Shown here: positions 12,059 through 23,716 of the stretch, one piece after another | Layout of the letters: the number at the start of each line of letters is the position of its first letter | Position numbering within the stretch: position 1 is the stretch's first letter | NCBI GenBank assembly: GCA_031472005.1 | Contig: PZJY01000006.1 | Span: 868,001 to 932,000 of the forward strand | From: Tetracladium setigerum | Lineage: Eukaryota > Ascomycota > Leotiomycetes > Helotiales | Length of the DNA: 64,000 nucleotides | Direction: 5' to 3' | Position numbers and translations under genes: made by a program | The notes under the pieces: generated by a model | What the model was told of the DNA's origin: nothing | The model's database searches: none | The model's input: the letters and a program-made list of their open reading frames with translations, nothing else

Positions 12059-13649
12059 ATGGCTGTCCTGGACTCAAATGAAGCGAAAACAACTCGTGCG
12101 CTGATTCAGCAGCGCGAAAAGTACGGACTGCTTTTAGATGCCGATGGTCAGGAATTTCTGGTCCCAGATTATACCCTGAAAGAAGTATTCGAAGCCATCC
12201 CTAAAGATTGTTTCGAACGTAGTGTCCTCAAGTCACTCCGCTACCTCGTCCAAGATCTGTCACTTCTCACGCTGACATTCCTCGCATTTAAAACCTACAA
12301 TATCGAAGCCTATGTCCCTTAAATTCTGGCACGCTTTGTCCTTTGGTTGCTTTATGGCTTCATGCAGATGATCTTTGGCTGCGGCATCTGGATTCTTGCG
12401 CACGAATGCGGACACATGGCATTCTCCCAAACAAGCTGCTAAATGATACTATCGGTCTTTTATTACATTCAGCTCTTCTTGTCCCTTACTTCTCTTGGAA
12501 AATCACTCACAAATACCACCACAAAGGGGTGGGTAATAGTAAATATATTCTCAAAGCATACCTTGAATTCATCCGAATGGTTCTCATATACTGACTTTGA
12601 AATCTTCAGTGGCCACGGATACTGCTTTTACGCCACATACTCGCCTAACTTACACACAAGGCTTCAAGAAGAGTATCGAGGAAATCGCTGAGATGGCAGA
12701 AGAAGCACCAATTTATTCCTTTTTGGAAACCGTGGTACAACAGCTATTTACTTGGCAAATGTATACATTAACAATGATGGTGAGTAATTGAGAGAGCCTC
12801 TTGTTTCCTTTTGGGGGAAGCGAGAGTGCCAAGACGATTCAACATTCCAATTCCTAAGCCTGTCGTTCTTTTGGTTCCGACATTCAAAAGGTCAGTACTA
12901 ATCTATGACGTGTCTACTACAGGGAGTGGGTGAAGTATGGTTTCATAAAAAGGCCGTCAAGGAGGGAATACAAGAGCCTGAAAGGAACGACGATGGATCC
13001 ATCGTACGGACGTATGGACTCAGCGGAAGTCTGTTCAATCCGTATAGCCCATATTTCACCGAACTTGATACAAAGCTTATTTATATCACTGATGCTGCTT
13101 TGCTCGTCACTTTCTCGCTATTGTACTACGCTGGTGTGTCATATGGATGGTGGAATCTCGCAATATGGTACGGGATGCCATATATTTTGATCAATGCATG
13201 TGTTAGTAAGTGTCAAAACTCTTCATATATCGGTGCTACAGTTCACATGGCTAACTGACTGGTTTTTAGTCTTCATTGCCTCTCTCCAACACCTTGACCC
13301 CTCAATGCCGCATTACACCGCAGACACCTGGACTTACATTCGTGGCGCTGCATCGACCATTGATCGCGATTTTGGTTTCATTGGCAAACACCTGTGGCAT
13401 AGCGCAAACGAGACGCATGTCCTACACCACCACATTGGGACGATCCCTCATTATCATGCTGTCAGAGCCACGGAAGCTTTGAAGAGAGTGATGGGTGTTC
13501 ATTACCACCGGGATAATTCAGGAATTGGGGCCGTTATGAGCACCTTCTCAAAAGTCACCAGAGCTTGTCAGTGGGTGGAAAGTAGCGCGGGCAGCGTTGG
13601 GAAAGGCAAGGGGGTGCTTTTTTTCAACGGATTGAACAAGACCAAGTAA
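12059..13649 (+). pseudogene. Delta-12 fatty-acid desaturase (FAD2-like) paralog, broken
   Basis: Five exons are readable: 12059-12532 (carrying two lesions), 12610-12779, 12923-13205 and 13270-13649; introns are 12533-12609, 12780-12922 and 13206-13269. The three His boxes of membrane oleate desaturases are present: HECGH (12401-12415), HKYHH and HVLHH. The flanks are typical too (HSALLVPYFSWKI, GAASTIDRDFGFIGKHL). Two lesions fall in exon 1. An in-frame TAA lies at 12320-12322, between YVP and ILARFVLW. One base is missing at the CCC at 12426-12428 (AFS-PNKLLNDTIG). The stop lies in a conserved stretch that no intron could remove. The region between the second and third boxes (GVGEVWFHKKAVKEG) is diverged from standard FAD2. 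This is probably a spare, inactive copy rather than the housekeeping oleate desaturase. Confidence 0.75.
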
Positions 13650-14040
13650 GGATGGGGGTGCTGTGTTGGAACCGAGACGCCAAAGACTGAGATATGAAGC
13701 ACAGACGAGAAGGGGAGAGATTGAAGAATCGGTGCGAAATTGACGAGTTTTAAAAGGGGTTTCCTTCTCATCCGGTTTCATCTTATTGGCTTCAGCCGTT
13801 TACTTTTTCCATCTTGTTTGTGTTCCTAGTACCATCTATCCCCAAATCTTGACGTGACTGCAAAACCTACTAATAACTAATGAGGCCGGTATTCATAACC
13901 AAGCGATTCTCGCTGAAAATAGAGTATGACACAATTGTCACAATCGAAGAGAATGCGAGCTGGAGCTGTGCAAGTCATACATAGAGACACCGTTGATGCA
14001 GCATCGAAGCGAACACTCGGATCTCTCAATTCCCATCTTC
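13650..14040. other. Intergenic, convergent 3' ends
   Basis: 390 bases between the desaturase-like gene and the F-box gene. No gene seen. Confidence 0.6.
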
Positions 14041-15518
14041 TCACCTGTAGAAATCTATCCATCCGTGGTCTGACGTTGGGTGTGCTTTCCATCCACATTC
14101 TTCCGGGAGCCCTTCGGCCAATGGATTCCACTTTTTGATCCAGTTATACGCAACTGGTGGCACGAAACCCGGGAAAGGCTCGTGGCCGAGCTCCCCACAT
14201 GCTCGCCAGTATTGTACCGAATCCGGAAACGAAGATACAAGGGCAGGCCAACCGATATTGGAGGTTGCCAGGTATATAGTTTTGAACGATAGTGACTGAA
14301 GCTGGGGCTGGCGCGCAATGAAGGAAATGAGAGAGGTCGTGTTCAGAATCAGGGATCCCAGTCCCAAAAACCGCAGCTCGGGGAAGACGGGCGCCTTCGC
14401 GTCTTGCTCATCAGAGACAATCTTTAGGAGATAGTGCTCGCCTCTTGAAGGTAACTGCGGCCATTTGCCTCCTCCCATGATCTCCAAGCTCTGCAGTGTT
14501 CGTTGACAGCACTCGAAGAGGTTTGCAAATGTTGAGGACACTGGTGCGCTTTCCAACATGAACTCTACATACCAAATGTCCAGTTTAAGGTGCTTCAGAC
14601 CCGCAAACAGGTGGCGGGTAGCGGATGTAACATTCAGGGACTCGGGGTCTAGTCCAGTCAAGTGCAGCGACTTAATATGCTGGCCAGCGGATTGCATCGA
14701 TTCTGCCAACGATTCAGTTATCACAGCAGTAGAGGAAGCGTCTCCACGCTGTGTATCCAGAGCCGAGCTAGTTGGCGAGTTAGCGCACACCATTTCCCTG
14801 CCTCTGATACTCCTACCTGTCAAAGACGAGCTCCTTGAAATCCCAGAACTCCCACGGCTCAATCTCGACCTTTTCCAATGCAGTCATCGCTTGAAATAAG
14901 GACTTGAGTGCGCTCGAGATTCTCCCGGCATTGGAAACCTGCTCCTCCATCTTCCGACGGAAGAACCTTTCTCCTTCTTCAATCAGCGAGGCTTCCCTAG
15001 CAGGGCGAGAGTTGCGTCTTTCCTGGGCTCTCTCCACCGCCCTTTCGTATCTGGTCTCGAAGTCTTCTGCCTCATCGGAGTCTTCAGAATTTTCGTCCTC
15101 CAAAACCACTTCATCTACAGGCTCGTCCATTTGCCACTCTAGGTAGGCCCGGTAGTCTTGCCAGAATCCTGCGATTGCAATGTAAGTAACAATATCTACT
15201 CTGTAAAGTTTACATACCTTCGCGGTAGTAAGCCGGATTGAAGTGGAACGTTTTCACGTAACGGGCCAGTGCAAGGGCTGCCTCAATTGTCTCATGCAGC
15301 CTCCCATATTCCACATTGTTCCTGTGCGGGTTATCATCATCGCTCGGTAGACTCCTTAGAGACGCTGGGCCCGAAAAGTGAAGAGTCTTGAAGAGCGGCC
15401 AGGCAGCGACGGCTGCGAATTGCTTATTGACCAGGCGCAGCGCCTGGAGATCCGCATGACAGACAGACTCTACTATTCTACGATGCAACTCAACCGGTAG
15501 AGAGTTCAAGTCCAACAT
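14041..15518 (-). CDS. F-box protein
   Basis: Three exons: 15518-15218, 15168-14817 and 14767-14041. Both introns are 49 nt, and phases close to 459 residues. The N-terminus is a short F-box-like motif (LNSLPVELHRRIVESVCHAD, then LQALRLVNKQFAAVAAWPLF). An acidic segment (VVLEDENSEDSDEAEDF) and a charged helix follow. The C-terminal half has leucine-rich, repeat-like spacing (IKSLHLTGLDPESLN, LKHLKLDIWYVEF, LQSLEIMGGGK). F-box proteins join a substrate to the SCF ubiquitin ligase through Skp1. The substrate cannot be told. The frame is intact throughout. Confidence 0.8.
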
Positions 15519-16395
15519 TTTCCAATTCGTGCTTAGATAGATTATGTTGTGTTCGGAGTGGGTTGCTTGTAGTTCGGATTAGCAAAGTTCCAAGAAGGCA
15601 CATGGATTTGAGTTGCTGCCTAAGATATGGGAGCTAACCGCCAAGAGACACATTTTTATTTTAGGCATAAAAATGACCCCATTACAAACGCTAGTAAATT
15701 ACTGCAAATCATCATGTTTAGCTAGCATGATGGTTGTAGTCTGTCTTAGAACTGTGGTACAAACAAATCAAACAGAGAGTGAAGACTAAAGCCGATTTCG
15801 ATCGCTACTGTAGAGCGGCCAAGAGAGAAGAAGTGAAAGCCGGAAGCGAAAGGTCGGAAGTTGGTCGCGTAGAAGCATTTCCCAAGAAGCGGAAGGCCGA
15901 TTTTGGTCGCTGCGTACAAGATTTCTTGGTTTCCTATAGAGTGCTCAACAAATTGTAGGTAAATTCTACCAGAGGCCAAGTAGGATCGATAAGGAACAAG
16001 AGCAAATGCATTGCGATATTTGAAGACGAGCTTTCGGATCCAAGGGAGAGCTGAGAGTAGATTCAAAAACGAAATCCAAAGTAAATGCGAGAGAAAATCA
16101 GGAAGGAAGGTGTATAGTTCAGCAGTCAGTTTGGTAGAAATTCACACGAAAGTCGTCAATAATTCCGTAGCCTGGTAGGCAGAAAGGTATCACGTGCTTG
16201 ATCGGAGAGGGGTACCGTAAACTTAATGAGTATAAACATAATAAGTACTAGCGCATCGGGCGTGGAGCCAAAACAAAAGAAGTAAATGTTTTGATCTTGA
16301 TAATGAGTCTCCTAAATTTCTTACTCAATTGCATAATTGTAGATCGTGTCAGTGTCAGCTACTCATCTTGTCCCCCTTCTTCCCAACACCAGATA
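15519..16395. other. Intergenic with degenerate short repeats
   Basis: About 880 bases upstream of the F-box gene and downstream of the RGS gene. Between 15791 and 15914 three related 20-mers recur, built on CCGATTTNGNTCGCT or its variants. A 106-codon minus-strand frame overlaps this repeat, but it has no recognisable features. Confidence 0.45.
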
Positions 16396-17947
16396 TCAAA
16401 ACATTCCCACAACGGGCAGCCCCAAGAAACCTCCAACCAATACCACCGTTCCAATCCCCGCCCAAATCTGTGCTCCAAGCACGATTCTATCCTGCAGCAC
16501 CCTCAAACTCTCATCTTGTATCCAAACACTCTTCATAAACATTTCCTTCCGCCATCCTCTTGCTTTCTTCTCTCCGGTCCTTTTGCTAGTGCCATCACTC
16601 TCAACACCTTCATTAGCTTCCTTTACTAGGTTGCCAAAACTCTCGTTTCTCTGCAATTTATCAAGATTGGTATCAATCAACCTCTCATCCTCCTCCCACT
16701 GCCGAAGCATCCTCCTATGCCCTCGACGGCCCCCACATAATGCAACACAACACACAAACCCTTCTGCGCAGCCACCAACGCCGTCAGTCCACCAAAGAAG
16801 AAAAATGCCGGGATCAGTCGATAATAACGCGACCAAGACGATAAAACCAGAATAACCGAGATAATGGTACCGAGAGAGAATGTTAAAGTGCCGAGAAAAC
16901 GAACGAATATTGTGCGTGGCCGATTTCCGTTGCAGATTGAGTAGCGGATGAAGTTGGGGTGGGATTGAACGCGCAGGGCGGAGAGTGAAATTGTTAAAGC
17001 CTGGAAGAGGGCGGATCTTTGCGTTTGAGGGTTAGTATTTTGTCTTTCTTTTGTGGAAGCTGACGTACGGATTAGTGGTGTGCTGGAGGCCATGAAGACA
17101 GTGTGCCCGGTCTTTGTGTGAGAGATTTAATTCTCGTGGGGCACCGCAGGCGAGATAGCAGTCGGCCATGTGGTTGATTTCGTCACGCATAGGTTGAATT
17201 GTAACTGCTTGTTCGAGAATCGTAAGTAAGTGATCAAGACAACTTTAAACTCCGTAAGGAGAGATGATCGTAGAATCTTACAAGCTTGCCATTTCAGACC
17301 AGCAAGGTCGCCCATTTCTGCAGTGTAATGCAATACAGAATTTGTAGCTGCGCTTGCATCACTATTCCTAACAATAGATAGAGGTTGAACGTGATCATCG
17401 GTAAGAAGTGTTGACTCATGAGCATCGTAACCATGTTCCATCATTGTGGCGAGAATGTCTCGCTTTGCCCTACTCTGAGAAGTGAATTCTTTGGAATCTT
17501 TGGCAGAAATGTTAGGGATTGAGGGATTGTCGTGTCTCCATTCTGGAGAGAGCGCCCGTTGATGGTGGGGAAGAGAGTTGAAGCGATGGACGTAATCTTG
17601 GTACCAAAGGAAAAATTGAAGGTTTTCCGCATTGTGTTCGACATAGATCAGGTAGTCCATGAAATCGTTGAGAGAACATGGCTGTGCAGACGATTAGATA
17701 CCACAGCAAGAAGTGGGATGGGCTTGGAAAACTTGCTGGTAATGCTTTGTTGTTCATGATATCTTCGAATTCTAAGCCGGGTGGTATGCTTCGCTTTAAT
17801 TCTGTAAAATGGATCAGTGGAAAGCTACCAAGACTGGCAATAGTACTTACTCTTTGTTCTTTCTGCATATTGAGCACAATCAGAGGAGTGGATAGGCCCG
17901 TTGGGTTTATTTACATAATCAGGGCGACGATAGAAAAGTATAGACAT
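16396..17947 (-). CDS. RGS-domain protein with C-terminal membrane segments, one frameshift
   Basis: Five exons: 17947-17851, 17801-17737, 17681-17282, 17207-17069 and 17016-16396. The start MSILFYRRPDYVNKPNGPIH and the RGS core (FMDYLIYVEHNAENLQFFLW) match a fungal RGS subfamily. RGS proteins speed GTP hydrolysis on G-alpha subunits. Two hydrophobic segments (FLGTLTFSLGTIISVILVLS, LIPAFFFFGGLTALVAAQKG) and a third near the end (IWAGIGTVVLVGGFLGLPVV) place it in a membrane. Intron 2 has a GC donor (CCA|GCAAGT), which alone gives the right phase and joins KALP to PCSLNDF. Exon 5 lacks one base at the C5 run at 16730-16734; restoring it joins VVLHY to RRGHRRMLRQWEE. The frame is clean elsewhere. 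Confidence 0.8.
17682..17736 (-). other. GC-AG intron in the RGS gene
   Basis: The donor is GCAAGT after CCA and the acceptor is CTGCACAG. The 55 nt length is normal for the window. A GT donor four bases further in would shift the frame, while the GC donor gives exons 1 and 2 a combined 162 nt and keeps the conserved ALPPCSL junction. Confidence 0.75.
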
Positions 17948-19726
17948 CTCGAATGGACTTCTGATGCGGAGGGGCACGCATGGCAAGAACGAAAGTTGCA
18001 AGAAGGCTCATTTCAACTCGATGGAAGTAATGGAATTTGAAGAACGAGATGAAGCGCAGAGGCCATGCAATGACTGTTATGAGGAACGTGTGGGGCAGAT
18101 TGTTTGTGCATGTGCAACAAGAGGGATCGAACGCGGAGGTGATAATCTCCAAACTTGGGTTCCTGTCGCGAGGCGAACCGCTGAGACAATTCATTTTCAC
18201 GATCTTGAAGGAACTGTTTTAGGATCTGGAAAACCAATAAGCCATAAGGCCTGTGAGGAAAATAACATGGAACTTACAGATCTTCCTCCGGGGACTCTGT
18301 ACGACGGAACGGATAGGTTTGCCCGGATAGCCAGCTTGAATTAAATCGTGTTCAAGATAAAAGGAGACTTACACGAAGTTTAGGAAGTTAATGGTTGCTT
18401 GAACAATCGTAAGCAAACATTGTTCTGGTGAGGTCACAATAAACCTTCCCATGAAGTTTCTCGCTTCAGATCAAAATCCGCATTTCTCAAGTTCAAAGAC
18501 TGCAATCAACCATTAACTCGACGAAGGAATCCCAGATCTAACAGATAACTATAAGATGCCATCAGAAAGCACATGACGAGCTAGCTCATACTTGCATGCT
18601 TCTTCATGCACGAACGTTATTCTCCTTCCAAAACCATCCGTCGTACAAGAACCCCGATCTTTGTGCTCTCGTACTCCCACAAGCGGAGTAACGAATTTCG
18701 GTATCAAAGTTGTGGTACCTTACTTGGATCACCACTTGTCAAGTTTAGGATGATCGAAGTGCTCAATCAAATTGACCCAACTGGTTGTGCGAGACTTCGA
18801 AAGTTCCGGACTGACTTGTTGGCGCACACTTGACTTTTCTTCTAATAGGGATTTCCATCTTGCACAGGAATTTTGAGTGACAAGGAGACGACTTTCCAAT
18901 GATTCGAATCATCAGATGGCCAAATCTATCAAGTCAATTCAGATCCGACGATACAGACCAGAAGTACGAAGACCAGATAGATGGTGGGATTAGTGTACAA
19001 CAAAATCTCCTTTTGTATCACTGTCTCCAAAGCTGTGAATATTCATATAAACATCCCCTCCCTTTTCAGATCGGCTTGGAGCTACTTGGTACTACCGTTC
19101 TCTCTTCTGGCACAACTTTGCTGAAGCCATGGTGTTGGGAGAGCAGAACTCTTTTCGAACATGAGGGCACTTGGCACGTTGTGTATGATGCTTCAAAGTG
19201 GATAACACATACACTTGATTTTGGCCAGACGTGTATCGGCAGAGGGACGAGAGTAAGTGATTTCCAACGCTGGTGTCAATGTTGTGGATGATATATGGTG
19301 GATAAGTTTCGAGGTAGATAGGTTCAGCTCAGGCCAATATTGAAAGCATGTGGCTGGTTGATGCCAAGTGTGGCGTTATCAGATGGCATCGTGACCTCCG
19401 AATACTAACATACAAAAGTACAATGTGGTGGAGGTCGTTCAGTCCGGTTCAGCCTTCAAGCAATACAATTAAATAGGTATTCAGCTCATTTACCGAGCTA
19501 GGAGCCTTTGAGAGAAAACAGTTGTGAAGCCCACAAGTCTTGGTGATTGCCACGAAACATCTAACAAACCCGTCAGTTTCCAGAGACGCCAAGATATTAC
19601 GACGACATTGGAGGCAACCCTCAACGAGTGCTCTTGCATCCACCTCGTTCCAACCCCCATCTCCATCCAGACCCCCTCCCTCGCCAATAACCACAACCTC
19701 CATCATCTCAATATCGCATATCAATC
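17948..19726. other. Intergenic, divergent promoters of the RGS gene and VTI1
   Basis: 1.78 kb between two divergently read genes. Open frames such as 17964-18344 and 18899-19291 on the plus strand lack domain-like composition. It probably holds long 5' leaders and promoters. No gene can be supported. Confidence 0.5.
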
Positions 19727-20513
19727 ATGGCACACGTCCTCGATACCGATGCTGGCTCTGAGCTCTTCAGCAGCTATGAAGCAGAACTTAAGCTTGTCCA
19801 AGCTGACCTCAGCCAAAAGCTGGACCAAATCCCAGATCTTGCGGGAGAGCCACGAAAAGCAGCCATCAGTTCCGCAGAGCGGGCATTAGAGGAGGCGAGC
19901 GAGTTGGTAGGCACATAAATCCCAGAAACCCCTGCTGGAACTGACCCATTCGCCAGCTTGATCAAATGCGCCTCGAGAAGCAGAACATCCCATCCGCAAC
20001 CCGAACGAAAGTAAACCAACGATTCCGGAATCACGAATCCGATGTCGATGTATCCAAGCGCAAGCTCAAATCTCTAGCTGATGACAGATCTGCTCTGTTT
20101 GGATCGCGATACTCAGACAACCCGAATGATGTACAGCTTGAGCAGCGACAACAGTTGCTTTCTGGAACGGATCGATTGGATCGCAGCTCGCAGAGGCTGA
20201 AGCACAGCCAGGCTTTGGCAAACGAGACAGAGGCGATTGGGGCAAGTGCGCTGGCGGATTTACATAGACAGAGAGAGACGATCCAGCATACAAATGATAC
20301 CTTGTTGGAGAGTGAGGGTTACGTGGACAGGAGTGTAAAGACTCTGAGGGGGATGGCTCGTAGGTAAAGCTTCCCTATAATGCAAATACCTGGGGTCAAG
20401 ATTAGTGACTAACTCATCTCGACAGGATGGCTACAAATCGGATTATAACGGTTGCGATCATCACGGTTCTGGTTTTACTTATTCTTGCGGTTATTGTTTC
20501 TAAGTTCAGATGA
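19727..20513 (+). CDS. VTI1: Vesicle SNARE Vti1
   Basis: Three exons: 19727-19906, 19957-20363 and 20426-20513, with introns of 50 and 62 nt. Phases close to 224 residues, the usual Vti1 length. The N-terminal V-SNARE helical bundle is plain (YEAELKLVQADLSQKLDQIP). The Qb-SNARE motif spans about residues 125-190 (DRSSQRLKHSQALANETEAI). A single C-terminal transmembrane anchor follows (IITVAIITVLVLLILAVIVS), ending in KFR. Vti1 takes part in several Golgi, endosome and vacuole fusion steps, pairing with different syntaxins. The gene is intact, with no odd features. Confidence 0.95.
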
Positions 20514-21437
20514 GTTTAATGATATAAGACGTGCACGGCATGGCGTTTGGGGGTCATTATAGCACACCTTTTTTGTATGGAATAGGCAGTTTATTCAAGC
20601 GATGTATATTGGAGTTTTCTTTTCCTTTCCTTCTTGTTCAGAAGAAGCCAACATAAGTCGCATGTCAGGTGTTTGATCGTCTCATAGGCCAAAGACTTAT
20701 CGGAGCAAGGGCCTCTTACATGTCACCTTCTTCTCACCTAGTTAAACAAGATTTGTAGATTGTGGAAGTAATGGGCCTAAAGATATTGCATTATTCTTAC
20801 GCTGAAAATATGGAAGGTGTAGAAGCTTCATAATATTGTATAAACCCATATCAGCTTATGGTCATCATCCTGAGCAGGTAAGAGACCTATCTAAGTAGGC
20901 TTCGGTCGAAGGCCTATGGGATTGGAAGCAGAGGTATAAGCCCGGGAAAGAAATCAGAGTTTGGATTTGGGCTGCCATGTGATTAGCGAAAAGCGATATT
21001 CAAGAAGCTGGCTATGGTAAAAAGATTTACCTACCGTTCTGTTCAGAGCATATTATGTAGCTATTGACAATATGATGTTCGGAAAAGGACAACTCGGATA
21101 CTTTGTGTGCCACAACGCAAGCCGATTGCTCCACGTTTCTTATTCCGCCCTCTATTTATCCCGTATCTTTCTTCACACTCCTCATTCCGCTCAACTCTCC
21201 TTGCTCCATCGTGTCGTGGAATTAATCTCTTTATCAAAGCGTTAAAATCACAACCCCTTTCAATCTGGAATCGTACCGTATTATGTAAGCCGCATCAAAC
21301 CTCAGAGTCACTCGCCGAAATCTCCACAATATTTTTAATTGTTAAGGACATGGAAATTTCCCCAAGTTATGTAGGTAGTGAAAGGTAATTTTGGCACTCT
21401 CTTTGTTTGGCCTTACTTGACATCAAAGATAGCCAAG
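20514..21437. other. Intergenic, MFS promoter side
   Basis: 920 bases. A 93-codon frame at 21107-21388 is pyrimidine-rich and looks like 5' leader rather than protein. No gene seen. Confidence 0.5.
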
Positions 21438-23292
21438 ATGAGCACGAGCACAGAGACAATCGAGTTCAATGAGTTGTACACAAGTGTGGGAGGAGATATA
21501 GTCCCAGATCCAATTCTGGCTGCACCGACTCATACCGGCACCAAGTCAAGGAACTCCTTCAAAACATCTCATCTTATCAAAGATGTTCGATCAGACAACA
21601 TATTTATCTCTTCCAATGATGAAATCCCTGCAATTGAGCCCTTTCAGCCAGCATCACCAAACACCACACCGCCCACCTCTCTTTCCAAGCTTCGAATCGC
21701 ACTTGTCATTCTCCAACCTTCGCTGGTAAACTTTTTCACATCATTTACCACCGGGACTGTAACTGTCGCATTGCCCGCCATTGCAAACGACCTCGCTATA
21801 CAGCGATCGCTTTACCTATGGCCTTCCTCCGTCTACAGCCTTACTTCCGGTTCGCTACTCCTCATCGCAGGTTCAATCGCTGACCTGATTGGACCCCGGA
21901 ATGTAGAATTGATCGGCATCTCTCTTCTCGGAGTCTTCACTCTAGCGGGAGGCTTTGCACAGTCTGGTATCCAGCTGGTTGTCTTCCGGGCCCTGCAGGG
22001 TATGGCGACAGCTATGCATCTTCCTGCTTCCGTATCCGTCATTGCTGCAGGAGTTCCAGATGGGCGCGCTAGGAATTTTGGCTTTTCTTGCTTGGGATTG
22101 AGTCAACTCTTGGGATTCTCAGTTGGATTGGTGGCAAGCGGAATCTTAGTTGAGCGTGCTGGTTGGAGATCTGCATTTTTCTTGTCCGGGGGTGGCCTCT
22201 TGTTTGCGGCCGGGACAGCCTTCTGGATTATTCCAAAGGTAGAATCCAAGAAAGATTTTAACAGTGATAGCATTTGGCACTTGCTATACAAAGAAGTTGA
22301 TTGGATTGGTGGCGTTTTAGCTAGTGGGGGGTTGGCATTGCTTGCATATGTGCTTGCGTAAGTTTGAATACTCAATTGTCTTTCAGATCACTGACGTTAT
22401 GCAGGGTTTTAAGCGTAGATCTTTCCGCTTTAAAGAAAGCGGTTCCAGCAAGTCTACTTGCCCTCAGTATCATTCTCCTGATTGCCTTCCCATTCTGGAT
22501 GCATCGTTGCGAAAAGGCAGGGAAACCAGCTCTCGTCCCCAATAGTCTGTGGAAGAACCTCGCTTTCGCTACAACTTGTGTTATGATTGCCCTCTCCTAT
22601 GGCGCCCTAACCTCAATGGAACTATTCTCGAGTCTCTTGTAAGTCTTTCATACTGTAAATACTTTTCACAAATATGCAAGAATGCTAACAAATGTCACAC
22701 TACTAGCTTCCAAGAAATCCAAAACAAAAGCGAACTCACTACATCTCTGTACCTCCTTCCAAATCTCTTAGTCGGCGGAGGTTTATACTTAACCTTAGGT
22801 CTCTTCGTCGACCGCATCCCAGTTCGCAGTCTCGTCTGCATCTCATCTCTCCTCTGCGCACTCGCACCTCTCTTCATGGCCATTGTCAATCCAGCATGGA
22901 GCTACTGGTACCTCGAATTCTGGGCTCAAGTATTCGTTCCCATGAGCGCTGACGCCTTATTTACCGTTGGCCTCATAATCGTCAGCAATAGTTTCCCACC
23001 AGAGACACAAGCTCTGGCTGGAGCGGTTTTTAACACCGTGACGCAGTTTGGGCAGAGCTTTGGAGTCGGGCTTTGTCAGGTTGTGGCTCTGGGAGTTATT
23101 GGACCACCTCCTGCTGTTGAGGCTGGTGTTGACGTAGAACATGGTGGTGCGCTTGGGGGAGCGGATACTGAGAAGGCTTTGAGGGGTTATAGGGCCGCTT
23201 TCTGGACTATGTTTACTATGATGATTATTTGTGGATTGGCTCCTATTTATGGACTGAGGAGGACTGGAAAGGTCGGAGTCAAAAAGGAGTAG
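21438..23292 (+). CDS. MFS drug:H+ antiporter-like transporter
   Basis: Three exons: 21438-22357, 22405-22638 and 22707-23292. Introns are 47 and 68 nt, and the product is 579 residues. A hydrophilic N-terminus of about 95 residues precedes many hydrophobic helices. Recognisable parts are TM1 (VNFFTSFTTGTVTVALPAIA), GSIADLIGPRNVELIGISLL (the loop 2-3 motif A region) and LQGMATAMHLPASVSVIAAG. The spacing suggests the 14-helix DHA2 type. Members export small molecules or toxins, or take up specific solutes; the substrate cannot be read from sequence. The start at 21438 was chosen over an upstream Met at 21378 because it begins the polar N-terminal tail and has CAAG before ATG. Frame intact. Confidence 0.85.
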
Positions 23293-23716
23293 TCATCGAA
23301 ATGTTAATTTCACCCTCATGGTCCTAGATATGTTTGGAAACAACAATGTTCATACCAAATGGCGAGGTGGCTTATGTCACGAATCGACAACGTACCTTGA
23401 ATATTCCTCTGGGGGCTTTCAGGTCTAAGCAACAGTCAGTTCAAGTTTACCCGTGTCACATGCAGGAGAGAACGATTTTTGAAGATGATCCACACGTCAC
23501 TGGTTATCGACTTCAGAGTATCAAATAAATTCTGGGCCATTTAGGCAGGGTTTTGATCTACACACTGTCCATTAAGATTACGAATGTTTTCACACGAATA
23601 TATCAAGATGTGTACACCTCTCTATCCCTCTCCCAAGCGCAGTCTCATCTCCCTTCTCGTGACAATTTCTCAACTGCTACAAAAAGTTCGACAATCCTTA
23701 GACTTCGACCAACTCT
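23293..23716. other. Intergenic, convergent 3' ends
   Basis: About 420 bases. Two short plus-strand frames have no support. No gene seen. Confidence 0.6.

Noticed and set aside
16730..16860. Separate second gene start inside the RGS 3' exon
   Set aside because: The second frame is the direct continuation of the RGS protein after a one-base loss, with family-like sequence to the end.
17964..18344. 126-codon plus-strand frame upstream of the RGS gene
   Set aside because: Low-complexity and charged with no recognisable features; probably the antisense of an RGS 5' leader.
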